Below, in pieces: positions 34,663 through 43,157 of a stretch of 64,000 bases of DNA (positions are counted from its first letter, which is position 1; every line of letters starts with the position of its first letter). The position numbers were made by a program, and so were the translations under genes. The notes under the pieces are model-generated. The model was not told where the DNA came from. It was given only the letters and a program-made list of their open reading frames with translations, and ran no database searches. Source of the DNA: Clostridia bacterium (GTDB taxonomy: Bacteria; Bacillota; Clostridia; UMGS1883; UMGS1540); contig JAFZQX010000003.1 of the NCBI GenBank assembly GCA_017620205.1, positions 67,713 to 131,712 on the forward strand. Reading direction: 5' to 3'.

Positions 34663-34812
34663 TGGCAAAATAAACAAATAGAAAATGGCGTTTTAGTACC
34701 GTGAAATTACAGTTTTTCGTGGTAAAAATCGCACTGTTAGTGCATATTTGGCAAAAAATATCAAGTTTTCGCAAATTTAATCATGGTTATTTAAACTTAT
34801 ATATTTTATAAT
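34663..34812 (+). promoter_or_regulatory. Upstream region of the importer operon with TGGYAAAA repeats and a -10 box
   Basis: In the 332-bp gene-free AT-rich stretch 34542-34873, TGGCAAAA (34663), TGGTAAAAA (34720) and TGGCAAAAAA (34749) recur on the same strand. TATAAT (34807-34812) has only a poor -35 (TGGTTA), as expected for an activator-dependent promoter. They may be sites for the regulator encoded just upstream; inference. Confidence 0.35.
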
Positions 34813-34873
34813 AAAAAATAATAGGTGAAAATTAGACTAGAGTTAGTATGACATTTTTTGGAAGGAGAAAAAC

Positions 34874-35923
34874 ATGGGTAAAGAACAGAAATTCAAGGCA
34901 GAGAACCTTGAAAAAAACGCACAGACCAAGACAGAAAATTTGGTCGAAAATGTAACCGAAAAAGAAGTTGCTCTTAAAAATGCAGCCGCAGAAAAAGAGG
35001 CACCGGCTGTATCAACCGTCAGAAAGACTTCTGCCGGAGCATACTTCAAAAAACACAGAGCAACTTATTTATTCCTGCTTCCGGGAATTATTTGTTGCCT
35101 GATTTTCCACTATCTGCCTCTTGCCGGATTATCGATGGCGTTTATGAAAGTTGATATTCTGGATCTTTTCCACAGTCCCTGGATAGGACTTGAAAACTTT
35201 AAAAAGATTATCTCCATGCCGGACTTTACAAAAGCGATTTTCAACACCGCATGGCTCGGTTTTCTTAATATTATTATTAAGTTTCCCGCGCCTATAATAT
35301 TTGCGCTTCTTTTGAATGAGCTTAAGGACGGTATCGGAAAAAGGTTTACTCAGACAGTAAGTTATCTTCCTTATTTTATTTCAACAATAGCTGTCGTAGG
35401 TCTTGCAGTTACGCTGTTTAGCTCAGACGGTATAGTAAATGAAATAAGATCATACTTCAAGCCAAACGAGGAACCGATGTATTATTTGCTTGAACAGAAA
35501 TGCTTTGTTCCAATGAACGTTGGACTTGTTGTTTGGAAAAACCTCGGTTGGAGCTCGGTTATTTACCTTGCAACAATCTCAGGTATCGATGCTGCTCTTT
35601 ATGAGGCCGCTATTATAGACGGTGCCGGAAGGTTTAAACAATGTTTACATATTACAATTCCTTCTATTATAGGAACAGTTATCATTCTTCTCATTCTTGA
35701 AATAGGTAACCTCTTTAAGACAAACTTCGATATTATCTACGGTTTGCAGAACTCGGCAATAGATTATGAAGTAATTTCAACAATGGTATACAAAAAAGGT
35801 ATTCAGGGCAGTCAGTACGGAATTGCAACCGCACTCAGCTTGATGGAAGGCCTTATGAGCCTTGTGCTTGTTCTTGCAACCAACTTTATTTCGAAGAGAT
35901 TAAACGATACTTCGCTTATCTAA
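34874..35923 (+). CDS. LplB-type sugar ABC transporter permease
   Basis: 349 residues with six membrane helices and the inner-membrane-component EAA-like loop YEAAIIDGAGRFKQCLHITIPS, which docks to the ATPase. FLLPGIICCLIFHYLPLAGL and the N-terminal helix match LplB/YteP, which import oligosaccharides such as unsaturated rhamnogalacturonan or aldouronates. A 60-residue Lys/Glu/Ala-rich cytoplasmic extension precedes the first helix, longer than in typical members. No ATPase gene is nearby; these systems usually share an MsmX-like ATPase encoded elsewhere. GGAAGGAG precedes the ATG. Confidence 0.92.
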   Translation: MGKEQKFKAENLEKNAQTKTENLVENVTEKEVALKNAAAEKEAPAVSTVRKTSAGAYFKKHRATYLFLLPGIICCLIFHYLPLAGLSMAFMKVDILDLFHSPWIGLENFKKIISMPDFTKAIFNTAWLGFLNIIIKFPAPIIFALLLNELKDGIGKRFTQTVSYLPYFISTIAVVGLAVTLFSSDGIVNEIRSYFKPNEEPMYYLLEQKCFVPMNVGLVVWKNLGWSSVIYLATISGIDAALYEAAIIDGAGRFKQCLHITIPSIIGTVIILLILEIGNLFKTNFDIIYGLQNSAIDYEVISTMVYKKGIQGSQYGIATALSLMEGLMSLVLVLATNFISKRLNDTSLI

Positions 35924-35975
35924 GGCGGAATGTAGACAGAATACTGATTCATGTACAGAAAGGATATAATTTGTT

Positions 35976-36197
35976 ATGAAAAGAATATACGGATATCTGC
36001 TTTTGGCGATTTCTCTTGCAGCTGCTTTTTACGGCCTTAAAACAAATGCATGGAGAGACGCTCTTATAAGCACAAATCCCGCCGCACACTACGGCGCGAT
36101 ATTTGCAGCAATAGCTGTTGTAGCATTAATAATAGTAGCCATCTCAATGGCAGATATAATCAAAATAAATAAACTGCGCAATGAAGGCAACGGATAA
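35976..36197 (+). CDS. Small two-helix membrane protein between the permease genes
   Basis: Seventy-three residues with two likely membrane helices (YGYLLLAISLAAAFYGL and AIFAAIAVVALIIVAISMA) and a basic/polar tail. AGAAAGGAT lies upstream of the ATG. It sits between the LplB and LplC genes, with the LplC gene starting 13 bp later. No named family is recognised. It might be an extra subunit, or the detached first helix of LplC, which starts close to its first membrane segment here. Confidence 0.65.
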   Translation: MKRIYGYLLLAISLAAAFYGLKTNAWRDALISTNPAAHYGAIFAAIAVVALIIVAISMADIIKINKLRNEGNG

Positions 36198-36209
36198 AGA
36201 GTATTTAAA

Positions 36210-37088
36210 ATGTTTGTAATCTTGTTTATGCTCTTTATTGTAGCACTCACACTTTTCCCGTATCTTAACGTTTTGGCAAAAGCGTTTAACGACAGCGCGG
36301 ACGCGGCTAAAGGCGGTATTAAGCTTTGGCCGAGAAAGTTCACGCTTGAAAACTTCAAACAGATGCTCAGTGATAAAAATATTTATCATGCGCTTTATAT
36401 TACTGTAGCGAGAGTTGTGCTTGTAACAATAGGCGCCCTGCTCGTTCAGTTTATGACCGCATACGCTTTGACGCGTAAGCTTAAAGGTACGGCTCTGTTT
36501 AATATCTTCTTCCTTATCCCGATGTTTATAACGGGCGGTACGATGGCTTCGTTCGTGCTTTATAAATACATTGGTCTTTTGAATAATTTCTGGGTTTACG
36601 TTTTACCCGGTTTGTTTACCTTCTATAATGTTATAGTAATCAGATCATATATACAGACAAGTATTCCGGAGAGTATTATAGAAGCTGCTCATATAGACGG
36701 AATTTCGGAACTTGGTTTGTTCTTTAAAATAATACTTCCTCTTTCGAAGCCTATTCTCGCAACAGTAGCTCTTTGGGTTATGGTTGCTAACTGGAACGAC
36801 TGGACAACTACTCTTTACTTCGCTTCCAGAAATAAAGACCTCGAGACGCTGCAGTATAAATTGATGCAGACAATTCAAAAGAGCGCACAGCTGCAGAAGG
36901 ACATAAAGGCCGCACTTATTGAAGGCGGCGACGTTGAAGCTGCTAAGAAAGCTGCTTCTAAGAACATTCCGCCGGAAACTATGAAATCCACACAGATTAT
37001 TATAGTTACTGTTCCGATTATCATGGTTTATCCGTTCATCCAGAAATACTTTACAAAAGGTATTACATTGGGTGCTGTTAAAGGTTAA
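36210..37088 (+). CDS. LplC-type carbohydrate ABC transporter permease
   Basis: 292 residues; six membrane helices with the loop IPESIIEAAHIDGISELGLFFKIILPLSKP that contacts the ATPase. It matches LplC/YtcP. It begins almost at its first helix (MFVILFMLFIVALTLFPYLN), without the usual 10-20 residue cytoplasmic lead, and lacks a strong ribosome site, so translation may be coupled to the small upstream gene. Near the end there is a ~35-residue charged insertion (LQKDIKAALIEGGDVEAAKK) common in LplC homologues. Confidence 0.92.
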   Translation: MFVILFMLFIVALTLFPYLNVLAKAFNDSADAAKGGIKLWPRKFTLENFKQMLSDKNIYHALYITVARVVLVTIGALLVQFMTAYALTRKLKGTALFNIFFLIPMFITGGTMASFVLYKYIGLLNNFWVYVLPGLFTFYNVIVIRSYIQTSIPESIIEAAHIDGISELGLFFKIILPLSKPILATVALWVMVANWNDWTTTLYFASRNKDLETLQYKLMQTIQKSAQLQKDIKAALIEGGDVEAAKKAASKNIPPETMKSTQIIIVTVPIIMVYPFIQKYFTKGITLGAVKG

Positions 37089-37124
37089 TAATTTAAATTT
37101 GTATATTTTAATGGAGGTATAGTT

Positions 37125-39050
37125 ATGAAAAAATTAATTGCGTTGTTACTTAGTGTAGGTATTTTGATGAGTTTTTCCGGCTGCGGAAAGAAAAAGATGC
37201 TCGGTGACGAGCCCAGCGCGGGATTACCGATGAATTTCAATGAAGAAGCAGATAATTATGATATTATAGACGATATGCCCGACTATACCGGCGACAATCT
37301 TGACCTTGTTGTTTGGTACGGTTACGGCACAGGCGAAAAATATAAAGATTCATTAGCAACAGACGATAAATTCCGTGACGAAATAGAAAGAGTTACAGGC
37401 GTTCGTCTCAGCGATGAATCTTATGACAACAACGGTAAAACAGCCGATCAGCTTATTTCGGAAATGGCTGCAAGCGAAGATTTCCCGCAGGTTGCTATGG
37501 GTATCGAAACTTCCGCTGCAGACAAATTCATAGAAAAAGATATGCTTTTTGACTTGTCTGAGTATATTCCGAAGTATATGCCGCACTACTGGAAAATCAT
37601 AAGCGAAAACCCCGATATTATGAGACAGTGGGAAAACACACAGCCTGAAAAAGGTACGTTCTACTTAAAACGTTTCCACAACAGAGCGTTCCAGTTTACA
37701 GATCCCGAAGGTTATGAAGCAGGCGACTATTCCAGACTTGTTCAGCCTGTAGATTCCCGCAATTGGGTTTGGGTAAGAGACGATATTCTCAAACAGATTT
37801 ACCCCAATGCTAAAACACAAAAAGAAATAAAGGCTATTTACGAAGCAAACGGCGCTTATACAAAAGAAGATATGAGCGATGTTACAATCAAGAGCAGTGA
37901 AGAATTTAAACAGCTCCTTGAAAAAATAAACGCGCTTAACATTACCGAAAACGGTAAGAAAGTATGGCCTTTCTATACAAGAGAAGGCGTTGAAGATTAC
38001 TTCAATCTCTTCACAATGTTCGGCACAACTCTTGCCGGCGCAGGAACAGGCGGAGATGTTGTAAGTGACTATACATATTTTGACGGCAACCGTGACGAAA
38101 TAGTAGTTACGGCAGAACAGCCCTGGTTTAAAGATCTTTGCAAATACTTTAACGGTTTATACAGAGAAGGTCTTGCTTCAAAAGACGCTATTGCAGATGA
38201 TGAAACAACATTCAACTCAAAGCTTAAAAACGGTGAATATGCAGTTATTTACGGCTACGATATGCCTCCTACGGACGAAGAGCTTGAAGCGGCAGGCAAA
38301 AACTTCTCATACAGAAAAGTTATGATTGACATTCCCTGTGATTACAACGAATTTGTTCGCAGAAACGATAACAAAAACGCATTTGATTCATATAACATGG
38401 TATTCTTCAAAACAAGCATGACAGGTACGCAGCTTGAACAGGCTCTCCGCTTTATTGACTTCTTCTATACAGAGCCCGGTATGAAGCTTGCAAACTGGGG
38501 TCCGAAAAAAGCCGGTCTTTATGAAGAAACCGACAAAGGATTCCGTTACACGGACGAAAGATATGAAAAAGCACAGCTTTACAGCGCAGACCCGAAGGTA
38601 TATGAAGATTACGGTTTATACTCATTCCCGCGTATTGACTACTTCATTTACCCCGACGGTATAAATAAATATCAGCCGGAAATAGTTTACGGCGATGATT
38701 TCAAACAGCAGCCTTCAGATTGGGTTAAATATTGGAATTACTCATTTGTAGAAGGCGAAGAAATGCCCGACTTCCCGTATACAAACTTTGCATGGCAGAT
38801 CTATACATTTGCTAAATACTGCGAACCCGCTAAAACATTCTGGGATGCACGTGACGAATTTGAAAATGCGCTCGGAAGAGTGGTAGTTGCTGCATCTGAC
38901 GATGAATTTGAAAAGGCATATAGCAATTTACTTGATACAATTCACAGAAACGGTCTTGATGAAGAAGGCATGAAAATAATGAACGAAACAATGAAAGAAA
39001 GATGCGGAGACACATACGAAGAGCTTGTGAATTGGACATCTGATAAATAA
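37125..39050 (+). CDS. LplA-type extracellular sugar-binding lipoprotein
   Basis: 641 residues with a lipoprotein signal (SFSGCGKK, Cys20) and a family 1-like solute-binding fold much longer than usual, as in LplA/YtcQ. DNLDLVVWYGYGTGEKYKDS opens the mature domain, and a Trp/Tyr/Asp-rich C-terminal half (SDWVKYWNYSFVEGEEMPDF) is suited to stacking on sugars. It would deliver oligosaccharides to the two permeases encoded upstream. GGAGG precedes the ATG. It is followed after 18 bp by the first beta-helix gene, tying import to extracellular processing. Confidence 0.92.
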   Translation: MKKLIALLLSVGILMSFSGCGKKKMLGDEPSAGLPMNFNEEADNYDIIDDMPDYTGDNLDLVVWYGYGTGEKYKDSLATDDKFRDEIERVTGVRLSDESYDNNGKTADQLISEMAASEDFPQVAMGIETSAADKFIEKDMLFDLSEYIPKYMPHYWKIISENPDIMRQWENTQPEKGTFYLKRFHNRAFQFTDPEGYEAGDYSRLVQPVDSRNWVWVRDDILKQIYPNAKTQKEIKAIYEANGAYTKEDMSDVTIKSSEEFKQLLEKINALNITENGKKVWPFYTREGVEDYFNLFTMFGTTLAGAGTGGDVVSDYTYFDGNRDEIVVTAEQPWFKDLCKYFNGLYREGLASKDAIADDETTFNSKLKNGEYAVIYGYDMPPTDEELEAAGKNFSYRKVMIDIPCDYNEFVRRNDNKNAFDSYNMVFFKTSMTGTQLEQALRFIDFFYTEPGMKLANWGPKKAGLYEETDKGFRYTDERYEKAQLYSADPKVYEDYGLYSFPRIDYFIYPDGINKYQPEIVYGDDFKQQPSDWVKYWNYSFVEGEEMPDFPYTNFAWQIYTFAKYCEPAKTFWDARDEFENALGRVVVAASDDEFEKAYSNLLDTIHRNGLDEEGMKIMNETMKERCGDTYEELVNWTSDK

Positions 39051-39068
39051 TAAAAGGCAGGGCTTAGC

Positions 39069-42000
39069 ATGAAAAAATATATATGCATATTATTGGCAAT
39101 ATCAATGCTCTTAATGATGTGTATAAACATATCGGCGGATTCATTTACTAAGTATACACCTGAATCTGCAGGTCCAATGAATTATTCATTGGACCTCAGA
39201 TACCCCGTTTCTGCAAACGGGGCATCTGTGTCCGGGAGCTATCTTAATATGCCGGCAGGTTCAAGCGCTGAATATGATATATTCTTCGATTATGACGTAG
39301 AAAACCTTCAGGTGTCATATCAGGCTACTGCAGCCGGAACGCTTACAGTCGGTGTTGACGGAAACTCATATCAGCTTTCACTGGCTGCGGGCTCATATAC
39401 GGTAAACAAGGATATTATTGAGAGAAAGGGCTCTCATACAATAAGTCTTTCTTTTGCCGGGACCGGCTTAATAACAGATGTCAGTTTCAAAAAGGCTAAA
39501 ATTGACAATACCGGTATAAGCCAGCAGTACACCGTATATAACATTGATTATAATGATTATGACAAGGCAATGCAGACGGCAGTTGCAGTTTCAACTTCTA
39601 AAGTTGCTATTAAGGTAAACGGGGCTTTCCGTTACCTTGATTATACGGATACTTCGCTTTCTCCTTTGAACATTGACGGAAGAATTTATCTTCCCATACA
39701 TGCCGCTGCGAGAGCGTTTTCGCTGTACTATGAGGATTATCCCGATAAAGCGTATGCTTATTTGAGCAATGATGATTTTGAGATTTATCAGAAAGAAAAT
39801 GATTGCTACGTAGTTATAAACGGTGAAAAAATAGATAATTACGGAAGATTTGCGATTTATTTAAATGGCACTACATGGGTCCCGTTCCGTCAGTTGGCAG
39901 AACTTCTCGGCGAAAAAGTTGAGTGGCGACAAGACCATAGAGGAAACGGCTACGCAATAGCCGACGACAGAATAAGAGCAAAGGCTATAGTTTCAAACGA
40001 TGACATTTTCAATGACCTTGTTGATGAATTTTCTCAGTTTGATGTCTCCGGTCTCCGGAGGAATAAAACTTATTATGTCTCACAGACAGCAGGATCGGAT
40101 ACGAATATCGGTACTTCCGAAGCAGCACCGTTTGCAACAATTCAGAAGGCCGCAGATGTGGCACAGGCCGGTGATACAGTTATTATTCACGGCGGTGTAT
40201 ACCGCGAAACCGTTAAGGTTAAAAACAGCGGAACCGCGACACAGCCTATTGTTTTCAAAGCGGCAGATGGGGAAGACGTAACTATTTCCGCTTTTGATAA
40301 GGTCAGCGGTTTTACCAAGTCGAGTTATAATCAGAACGGTTATGATCTTTATCAGGTAACGCTCGCAAAATCAATGGGATATGACAGAAACTTTGTTATA
40401 AGAAACGATGAAATTCTTCGTGAAGGCAGGTATCCGGACAACGATGATCATCCTCTTGTAAGTCCGCACCCGAATATGAATGAAAACGTAATGCGTGCGA
40501 CGATGGGTAACATAGCTATGCCTTCGCCAAGTGCGGTCTCCGGTAAAACATTTACCTACACAACAACCGACGGAACCTTTTCAAAAGCATACGAATATGA
40601 TTTTGCAATAAGTGATACTGATCTTAATCAGTCAAAGAATTATTGGAAAGACGGCACATTTGTTACTCTTACGGGTCAGGCTTATACATTGTCTTACGCC
40701 CGTATTGACGCAAGTGACAATCATATAGGTGCAAACGATAACATAGGTTGGATTCATTTGATTGATAACAACAAGGGCGGATATGATTTTGTAGGACCCG
40801 AAAAAGAAAATCAGAATTTGTTCTACAAATCAAAAAATTCCGATGACTACGGTTATATTACGCACCATTTAAAGACTGTTACATTGCCCGGCGAATGGTA
40901 TGTTGACCACAGTAAAAAAATACTGTATATCATACCTCCCGAAGGTGTTTCGGGCTCCGCACTGGAAGTTGAGGTTAAGCAGCGTCAGTGCGTAATTGAT
41001 ATGACCGGTAAAAGCTTTGTTCAGTTCCATGATATTAATACACGCGGCGGCGGCGTTACAATGGCGGCGCAGTTCACAAATGGCGAAGTTACAGATACCG
41101 AAATGGATATTTTAGACGGCGGTACTCATAAATATATTTCCCAGATAGACTGGACCGCTGCTCACGCAACACACGACGGAAGATATATATACAGACAGCA
41201 AACCAACAGAGTTGCAACTAAGAATCAGGACGGTCCGGAGCTCGGTGAAGTTGGTTTCTATACACACGGAAAAAACAACGCGATTGTAAATACGCATATC
41301 GCATATTCGGCGCAGGCCGGTATTTATACAACAGGTCTTTATACATATATAGAAAATAATTACGTTGAAAACGCAAGCTATATGGGTTCGTATCCGGGTG
41401 CAATTACTCTTGAAGGCGTTAAGTGGAATTCAGACCCCGGCGCCAAATCGGGCGGCCATACTGTTGTAGCTAATACAATGGTAGGTTCCGGTCGCGGCAA
41501 CCTGTATCTCAGCCGAGGCGTAGCCTATGCTAACAGTTCGAAGGTAGATCCCGAAACGATGTATCCATATATTGCGTGTGATCTGTCGTATAACCGTATA
41601 CAGATGGGCGCAGTTTCATCAAGGGATACAGGCAGTGTCTACATTTACGGTACGAGCGCCGGAAATGACCTTTTAAAGACACGGCTTCATCACAATATTA
41701 TTTATGATATGGGCACTCTTGAAAAGAACTCAATGATGAATGCTCTTATTTATCATGACGGTTATGCAAACTTTATCAATACATACTCAAATATGACATT
41801 TGATACGGCTAAAGGGTATGTAGGATATGATTTATTCCAGCATACTTCAGCAGATCATTACAGAAACTATGTTGAAAAATGGGGTAATGTTTCGCTCGGT
41901 ACAATCACAAGCGGCGTTACATGCGATATGCAGGATACTTTCAGCAAGAAAGACTATCCGTACGGCAAGCCGTTTGACGTAGGTTCAACAAGAGACGGTC

Positions 42001-43013
42001 ACAGGCGTTTCATGCTGAATTATAACGATGACGCTGACTGCGCTATAAGATATGCCGGCGAAGCAGCAGACGCAACGCTTTCTTCAAACGCAAGTCTTGG
42101 TGAAGACGGATTTGTAACATTACCGTCTTCAAGCGATTACATTGACTTTAAAAACGTAAAATTCTACGATACAGGAACAGAATTTTCAATATTCTATTCC
42201 TCAGACAGGTATCAGTACGGTACCAACGTGGGAACTGAGGCTAAACCCAGATACGAAAGCGCAATCCCCAAGTTTACGATTGAGCTCAGAAACGGCAACA
42301 GTGTTGTAAGAACTATTACTGAAGATGTTTATTCACATGCGACAAATCTTGAAAATGAGTCGAGATTTATAATGTACTTTAAGCCTCAGACAACGGCTAC
42401 GTACACCGTGCGTTTAAAGGTTGACAAGAATTATGTAAGACCGTGTAAGCTGATGTCGGCTAAGCTTGACTTTAATGCAAAGGCTCAGGAGGATTGGCCG
42501 TATCCGTTTGACGGTGATACATTCCTGTTCGGTCCGTTGCCAAATACAAACGGATATAATGAAAACGAAAATCTGAAACTTGATGACCTTAGTATTCACA
42601 ATAAAATAAACCATTCATTCGGAGATGTTTCAACGTCATATTTTACAATCAGCAGCAAATACTTTACAAGTTCCGAAAACAAGGTTTCTATTAAGATTTC
42701 TACTGACTATCATTATACGAACGGTGTAATTAAAGTATATGAAAACAGCAGAATCCAGAGAAATCTTCTTGCAGAATTTAATCTTGCTGATTATATTCAG
42801 CCAACAGCTGACGGAAATGCTGCTGTTTGGCGCCCGTTTGTACTTACGAAAACCATGAATAAAACACTCGCACAAGGCAACCACACTATTTATGTTGTGT
42901 TTGACAAGTATGACCAAAGTGGTGCTTACCCGACTGTAAGCGCATTTTGGATAAGCTTCCATTCGCGCGATTTCAGCGGTTCATCACCGACACTGGCTTC
43001 ACTTCAGCAGTAA
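39069..43013 (+). CDS. Secreted right-handed beta-helix protein with CBM6-like and copper-amine-oxidase-N-like domains (paralogue 1)
   Basis: 1314 residues, signal peptide to about 24. Residues ~30-150 form a CBM6-like beta sandwich; ~180-300 two copper-amine-oxidase-N1-type units (GRIYLPIHAAARAF, GTTWVPFRQLAELLG), a wall-protein module without copper ligands. From ~332 a DUF1565 beta helix begins (TYYVSQTAGSDTNIGTSEAA, IQKAADVAQAGDTVIIHGGVYRE broken here for length). GEWYVDHSKKILYIIPPEG (near 608) is a pattern seen in GH120/GH141-type beta-helix hydrolases, and LDGGTHKYISQIDW (near 682) is invariant in the paralogue and may be near the active site. Two C-terminal beta domains follow. I infer a glycan hydrolase or lyase; the reaction is not proven. 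Confidence 0.78.
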   Translation: MKKYICILLAISMLLMMCINISADSFTKYTPESAGPMNYSLDLRYPVSANGASVSGSYLNMPAGSSAEYDIFFDYDVENLQVSYQATAAGTLTVGVDGNSYQLSLAAGSYTVNKDIIERKGSHTISLSFAGTGLITDVSFKKAKIDNTGISQQYTVYNIDYNDYDKAMQTAVAVSTSKVAIKVNGAFRYLDYTDTSLSPLNIDGRIYLPIHAAARAFSLYYEDYPDKAYAYLSNDDFEIYQKENDCYVVINGEKIDNYGRFAIYLNGTTWVPFRQLAELLGEKVEWRQDHRGNGYAIADDRIRAKAIVSNDDIFNDLVDEFSQFDVSGLRRNKTYYVSQTAGSDTNIGTSEAAPFATIQKAADVAQAGDTVIIHGGVYRETVKVKNSGTATQPIVFKAADGEDVTISAFDKVSGFTKSSYNQNGYDLYQVTLAKSMGYDRNFVIRNDEILREGRYPDNDDHPLVSPHPNMNENVMRATMGNIAMPSPSAVSGKTFTYTTTDGTFSKAYEYDFAISDTDLNQSKNYWKDGTFVTLTGQAYTLSYARIDASDNHIGANDNIGWIHLIDNNKGGYDFVGPEKENQNLFYKSKNSDDYGYITHHLKTVTLPGEWYVDHSKKILYIIPPEGVSGSALEVEVKQRQCVIDMTGKSFVQFHDINTRGGGVTMAAQFTNGEVTDTEMDILDGGTHKYISQIDWTAAHATHDGRYIYRQQTNRVATKNQDGPELGEVGFYTHGKNNAIVNTHIAYSAQAGIYTTGLYTYIENNYVENASYMGSYPGAITLEGVKWNSDPGAKSGGHTVVANTMVGSGRGNLYLSRGVAYANSSKVDPETMYPYIACDLSYNRIQMGAVSSRDTGSVYIYGTSAGNDLLKTRLHHNIIYDMGTLEKNSMMNALIYHDGYANFINTYSNMTFDTAKGYVGYDLFQHTSADHYRNYVEKWGNVSLGTITSGVTCDMQDTFSKKDYPYGKPFDVGSTRDGHRRFMLNYNDDADCAIRYAGEAADATLSSNASLGEDGFVTLPSSSDYIDFKNVKFYDTGTEFSIFYSSDRYQYGTNVGTEAKPRYESAIPKFTIELRNGNSVVRTITEDVYSHATNLENESRFIMYFKPQTTATYTVRLKVDKNYVRPCKLMSAKLDFNAKAQEDWPYPFDGDTFLFGPLPNTNGYNENENLKLDDLSIHNKINHSFGDVSTSYFTISSKYFTSSENKVSIKISTDYHYTNGVIKVYENSRIQRNLLAEFNLADYIQPTADGNAAVWRPFVLTKTMNKTLAQGNHTIYVVFDKYDQSGAYPTVSAFWISFHSRDFSGSSPTLASLQQ

Positions 43014-43036
43014 GTCGATTAAAGAATTTATCCTTT

Positions 43037-43067
43037 GGGTTGTAAAGTACTTAGTATTTTACAGCCC
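43037..43067 (+). other. Intergenic hairpin without U-tract
   Basis: GGGTTGTAAA pairs with TTTACAGCCC in the gap between the two beta-helix genes. No run of T follows, so it probably protects or punctuates the mRNA rather than ending it. Confidence 0.55.
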
Positions 43068-43157
43068 GGAGGAATAATGTTCGAAAATTAATTCTTTTTA
43101 AAGAATTTTGAAAAATATATATAGTATGAAAAAATTTAGAAAAGTAAGGTGAGGTAA

